Positions 6,913 to 10,071 of a stretch of DNA of 10,071 nucleotides are shown here, one piece after another (the first letter of the stretch is position 1; each line of letters begins with the position of its first letter). The notes below the pieces were generated by a model. It did no database searches and was not told the origin of the DNA. It saw only the letters and a list, made by a program, of their open reading frames with translations. This stretch comes from Chloroflexota bacterium. Its GTDB lineage: Bacteria; Chloroflexota; Anaerolineae; Anaerolineales; UBA11657. The stretch is taken from NCBI GenBank assembly GCA_003670425.1, contig QWRL01000081.1:1-10071 (forward strand). The letters are read 5' to 3'. A program made the position numbers and the translations under genes.

Positions 6913-9900
6913 ATGGACAGCACTCAAACAATCATCGAACCATCTGCAGCTTTGGAACAGCGCCCGCTGCGCGCAGCGGGTGCTCTCTCTCTGGAGAACG
7001 CTGGCTGGCTGGTGGTGATTCTGATTGCCCTGATCACGCGCTTCTACATGCTGGGCGAGCGTGTCATCAGCCATGATGAAAGCCTGCACACTTATTACTC
7101 ATGGCAGCTTTACCGCGGGCAGGGCTTTCAACATACCCCGCTCATGCATGGCCCATTTCAGTTTCATATTGTGGCACTTACTTACTTTATATTTGGCGCA
7201 AGTGACTTCACTTCCCGAATTCCTTCGGCGCTGTTTGGGGTTGGCGCAGTGGCGCTGCTGTGGTGGTTCCGGCCCTGGCTGGGGCGCGCTGGGGCGCTTG
7301 CGGCCGCCGGCATGCTCACAATCTCGCCCTACATGCTGTACTACGCGCGCTATGTGCGCAACGAATCTTTTGTAGTGGTATGGGCGCTGCTGATGGCGCT
7401 TGCCACGCTCAACTATTTTGCAGACCGGCGCGCGCGCTGGCTTTACCTGATGGCGCTCGCAGTCGCGCTCAATCATGCCACCAAAGAAACTGCGTTTATC
7501 TACGACGCCATTTGGCTGGTCTTTCTGGGCGTCCATTACGCAGCAGATTTATGGCGCGGCCAGTGGCGCTCCCCGCGCATGCAAATTATTTTCTGGGCGC
7601 TCATTGTCGGCGCTGCGGCCGCAGGCGCGGCGGCCGCAGCGTTGTTCACCGCTGCGCTGGTGCAGGCGCCGGTTAGCATCGGGCTCGCTGCAGTCGCGCT
7701 CGCGGGCTTGGTGGGCGCACTGCTAACAGTTCTGCGCGGGCTGCCCGCCGCGGCGCGCGTCACGCCCAGCTTCGATCTCCTGGTTGTGATCGGCACGCTT
7801 GTGTTCCCGCAGCTCGTGGCGTTTCCTGTGAAGCTGCTGTTGCTGCGCGATCCGCTTGATTACACCCCAGCTGGGATGTGGGTAACCGGGCCGGTCTTAG
7901 CTGCGATGGTTTTATTGTCTGCGGCCGTGGGTCTCGTGTGGGACCGTCGCAGATGGCCGATCGTCGCCGGAATTTTTGGCGCAATTTATCTGACGCTGTT
8001 CACCACAATGTTTACAAATGGGCAGGGCGTTGCCACCGGCATCGTCGGCTCATTGGGTTATTGGCTGGCGCAGCATGGCGTGCAGCGCGGCAGCCAGCCG
8101 TGGTACTACTACGCCGGGTTGCAGCTGCCGTTTTATGAGTTCCTGCCGGTCTTCGGTGGCTTGCTCGCATGCGCAGCCACATTGCTGCAGGTGCGTCCGC
8201 AGCGGCGTGATGCAAGCTCAGTCCAGTCCGCGCCTGCATTTCCGGTTGTCGCCTTCCTGTGCTTTTGGAGCGTGCTTGCCTTGGTGGCCTATTCCACAGC
8301 CGGCGAGAAAATGCCCTGGCTCACAGTTCATATTTCGCTGCCATTAATTCTGGCTGCGGGCTGGCTCTATGGCCGGTTGCTGGAACAAGTGCCGTGGGCG
8401 GCGGTTTGGCAGCAGCGCGGCTGGGTGTTGCTGCTCTTGCTGCCACTTGGCACTCTTGCCGGCGTGGATGCCGCGTGGCGGCTGGCCGGGCTGGGTGCGC
8501 CATTCCAAAGCACAACACTGGAGGACCTGCAGCACTCCATGGCTTTTCTCTCCGCAGCTACGGTTCTGGCTGGCGCAGTCTATGGGCTGGCTTATGCGGT
8601 GCGCCAAATCGGCGCCCGCAGTGCACTACAGCTGGCTGCCGTTCAGGGCGTGGGGCTGCTGGCACTGCTTACGCTGCGCAGCGCCATTCTCTCCAGCTAT
8701 ATCAACTTTGACTACCAAACCGAATTTATAAATTATGCCTCGGGTGCGCCCGGCATCCGCGTAGTTATGGCGCAGGTGGAGGAAATTTCACGGCGCACGA
8801 CTGACGGCCTTGACATGAAAGTTGCCTTTGACAACGACGTGTCATGGCCATTCACCTGGTACCTGCGCGACTATCCTAATCAGGTGTATTACGCCGAGCA
8901 GCCCACACGCGAAACTTTCCGCGATGTGCCGGTGGTAATTGCGGGCGACAACAACTGGGCGCGCGTGGAGCCGCTGCTCGGCAATAACTACCACTCCTTC
9001 GAGTACATCCGCATGTGGTGGCCGATGCAGGATTACTTTGACCTGACGCCGGCCCGCGTGCGTGCCAACTTGCTGGATCCCGCGCGCCTGAATGCGCTCT
9101 GGAACATCTGGCAATGGCGCGACTACAAAGCGTATGGCGAACTCAATGGAGTTAACTACGCGCTGGCGCAATGGCCGGTTGTCGATCGCATGCGTTTGTA
9201 TATTCGCAAAGATGTGGCGTCGAAGATCTGGAGCCTTGGCGTTGGGCCGGCGGCGCTTACAGAGGCGCTGCCGCCAGATCCATTTGAAAGTCTGCTGCGC
9301 CGCGTGCCGGCGGACATTTTTGTGGGCGCAGCTGGCAGCGCGCCCGGCGAACTCAAACAGCCGCGGGATGTTGCCGTCGCGCCAGATGGGAGCGTTGTGA
9401 TCGCAGACACCTTCAACCACCGCATCCAAAGTTTTACTGCGGATGGGCGCCTGCTTGCAAGCTGGGGCACCTTCGGCGCAGTGGATCAAGGCGGACAGCC
9501 CGGCCAATTTAACGAGCCGTGGGGCATTGCCGTAAATGCTGCCGGAGAAGTTTATGTGGCCGACACTTGGAACCACCGCGTGCAGCGCTTTGATGCTGCG
9601 GGCAAGCTGCTGGGAACTTGGGGCGCGTTTGGCAATGGCACGGACCTCCTAAACATCTGGGGCCCCCGTGATATCGCCATCGATGGTGCCGGACTGGTTT
9701 ACGTCAGCGACACAGGCAACAAGCGCATCTCCGTTTTTGACGCGCAAGGCACGCCGCTGCGCCAGATTGGCACGGCCGGCGCGCTTGACGGCCAGCTCGA
9801 TGAGCCGGTTGGAATTGCAATTTCAAATGCGGGGGAGCTCTATGTTGCCGATGCATGGAACCGGCGCATCGAGGTGTTTGCGCTCGATGGAAGCTTCTTG

Positions 9901-10071
9901 CGTAAGTGGGATGTGTCCGGCTGGTACGGACAATCTCTCTTTGCCAAGCCATACCTTACGGTGGACAGCAACGAACATGTTTACTTTAGCGATCCCGAGG
10001 GCTTTCGCGTGTTCGTGACAGATCGCAATGGCCGGCCGCTGCGCTCGTTTGGCGACTACGGCACAGACGCG
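6913..10071 (+). CDS. TIGR03663 (Agl23-like, PMT-related) membrane protein fused to NHL repeats, 3' partial
   Basis: The frame is open from the ATG at 6913 to the window end, giving 1053 codons with no stop, so the C terminus is missing. Residues 31-47 form the first membrane helix. The following loop holds H54-D55-E56, and H79-G80-P81 follows. The DE and HGP motifs plus conserved arginines (R43, R146, R149 are candidates) are the invariant residues I recall for TIGR03663, which resembles dolichyl-phosphate-mannose protein mannosyltransferase at its N terminus. AGEKMPWLTVH (463-473) is another segment I associate with the family. About 16-18 hydrophobic segments end near residue 592. Then comes a soluble domain (about 600-775), a linker, and NHL repeats from residue 812. 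In GT-C enzymes an acidic residue in this first external loop is catalytic, so transfer from a lipid-linked sugar is plausible. Family members are also linked to flippase activity (Agl23). It follows gene 3 by 36 nt, with no clear Shine-Dalgarno. Family assignment is strong; substrate is unknown. Confidence 0.9.
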   Translation, partial: MDSTQTIIEPSAALEQRPLRAAGALSLENAGWLVVILIALITRFYMLGERVISHDESLHTYYSWQLYRGQGFQHTPLMHGPFQFHIVALTYFIFGASDFTSRIPSALFGVGAVALLWWFRPWLGRAGALAAAGMLTISPYMLYYARYVRNESFVVVWALLMALATLNYFADRRARWLYLMALAVALNHATKETAFIYDAIWLVFLGVHYAADLWRGQWRSPRMQIIFWALIVGAAAAGAAAAALFTAALVQAPVSIGLAAVALAGLVGALLTVLRGLPAAARVTPSFDLLVVIGTLVFPQLVAFPVKLLLLRDPLDYTPAGMWVTGPVLAAMVLLSAAVGLVWDRRRWPIVAGIFGAIYLTLFTTMFTNGQGVATGIVGSLGYWLAQHGVQRGSQPWYYYAGLQLPFYEFLPVFGGLLACAATLLQVRPQRRDASSVQSAPAFPVVAFLCFWSVLALVAYSTAGEKMPWLTVHISLPLILAAGWLYGRLLEQVPWAAVWQQRGWVLLLLLPLGTLAGVDAAWRLAGLGAPFQSTTLEDLQHSMAFLSAATVLAGAVYGLAYAVRQIGARSALQLAAVQGVGLLALLTLRSAILSSYINFDYQTEFINYASGAPGIRVVMAQVEEISRRTTDGLDMKVAFDNDVSWPFTWYLRDYPNQVYYAEQPTRETFRDVPVVIAGDNNWARVEPLLGNNYHSFEYIRMWWPMQDYFDLTPARVRANLLDPARLNALWNIWQWRDYKAYGELNGVNYALAQWPVVDRMRLYIRKDVASKIWSLGVGPAALTEALPPDPFESLLRRVPADIFVGAAGSAPGELKQPRDVAVAPDGSVVIADTFNHRIQSFTADGRLLASWGTFGAVDQGGQPGQFNEPWGIAVNAAGEVYVADTWNHRVQRFDAAGKLLGTWGAFGNGTDLLNIWGPRDIAIDGAGLVYVSDTGNKRISVFDAQGTPLRQIGTAGALDGQLDEPVGIAISNAGELYVADAWNRRIEVFALDGSFLRKWDVSGWYGQSLFAKPYLTVDSNEHVYFSDPEGFRVFVTDRNGRPLRSFGDYGTDA
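7611..7641 (+). repeat. Perfect 12-bp inverted repeat with 7-nt loop inside gene 4
   Basis: CGCTGCGGCCGC at 7611-7622 is exactly complementary to GCGGCCGCAGCG at 7630-7641, with AGGCGCG between them. Each arm contains the self-complementary octamer GCGGCCGC. The segment encodes an alanine-rich membrane helix (about residues 233-243), and GCN alanine codons easily create such palindromes. No T-run follows, so it is not a typical intrinsic terminator. An RNA hairpin is certain on pairing grounds; a function is not. Confidence 0.6.
9346..10071 (+). other. NHL-repeat beta-propeller domain within gene 4 (incomplete)
   Basis: Residues 812-1053 of gene 4 hold NHL repeats of about 46-52 residues, starting near bases 9346, 9493, 9649, 9790 and 9934. 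Each has the form Pro-x-x-(V/I)-A-(V/I)...G-x-(V/L)-(V/Y)-(V/I)-(A/S)-D-x-x-N-(H/K/R)-R-(I/V), for example VIADTFNHRIQSF at 829-841 and VYVADTWNHRVQRF at 880-893. The fifth copy is degenerate (FSDPEGFRVFV) and cut by the window edge. NHL domains usually close as six-bladed propellers, so about one more blade is expected downstream. The domain follows the last membrane helix and the soluble domain, so it should face the cell exterior. Propellers of this kind generally bind proteins or other ligands; the ligand here cannot be read from the sequence. Confidence 0.93.

Noticed and set aside
6205..7089. 294-codon open frame on the - strand across the gene 3/4 junction
   Set aside because: It is antisense to two well-supported genes. 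Its product is rich in Cys, His, Gln and Arg with no recognisable domain, as expected for a shadow of a GC-rich coding strand.
8842..9576. 244-codon open frame on the - strand
   Set aside because: It is antisense to the soluble and NHL parts of gene 4, whose repeat periodicity proves the + strand reading; no domain is visible in the antisense product.
1..10071. RNA genes, CRISPR arrays, insertion sequences or attachment sites
   Set aside because: The window is filled by four long genes, with at most 36 nt between them, and no direct-repeat array, transposase-like frame or tRNA-like fold was noticed.

Overview
The window is almost entirely coding. It holds four genes on the + strand, packed head to tail with junctions of +5, -17 and +36 nt. 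The first runs off the left edge and the fourth runs off the right edge. All four encode large polytopic membrane proteins whose last part is a hydrophilic, probably extracytoplasmic domain. No RNA gene, mobile element, CRISPR array or convincing terminator was seen, and no stretch of 300 bases lacks a gene.

Layout: (1) 1-2679, the 3' part of a long protein with one Chlor_Arch_YYY (DUF2298-type) membrane domain, preceded by the tail of another module that lies off the window. (2) 2685-5126, a complete stand-alone YYY-domain protein of 813 aa. (3) 5110-6876, a 588-aa membrane protein that aligns with gene 4 but has lost its signature acidic and HGP residues. (4) 6913-10071, a TIGR03663-type protein (dolichyl-phosphate-mannose mannosyltransferase-like, a family now named after Agl23) with intact DE and HGP motifs. 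It is fused at its C terminus to NHL repeats, of which four and most of a fifth are visible.

Organism: the pairing of YYY-domain proteins with TIGR03663-type proteins is, from memory of the family descriptions, typical of Chloroflexota and some Archaea. The GC-rich bacterial-looking coding style and the NHL fusion make a Chloroflexota bacterium the best guess. No marker in the window allows a finer placement.

How the genes may work together (inference): the YYY and TIGR03663 families look like GT-C-type enzymes or partners that handle lipid-linked sugars on the outer face of the cytoplasmic membrane. The operon carries two YYY modules, one apparently active TIGR03663-type module and one apparently inactive copy. 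This suggests a multi-subunit membrane complex for envelope glycan or glycoprotein assembly, with the NHL propeller as an external docking domain. The biochemical function of the YYY family was unknown to me, so the cluster is a real candidate for an uncharacterised glycosylation or flipping system.
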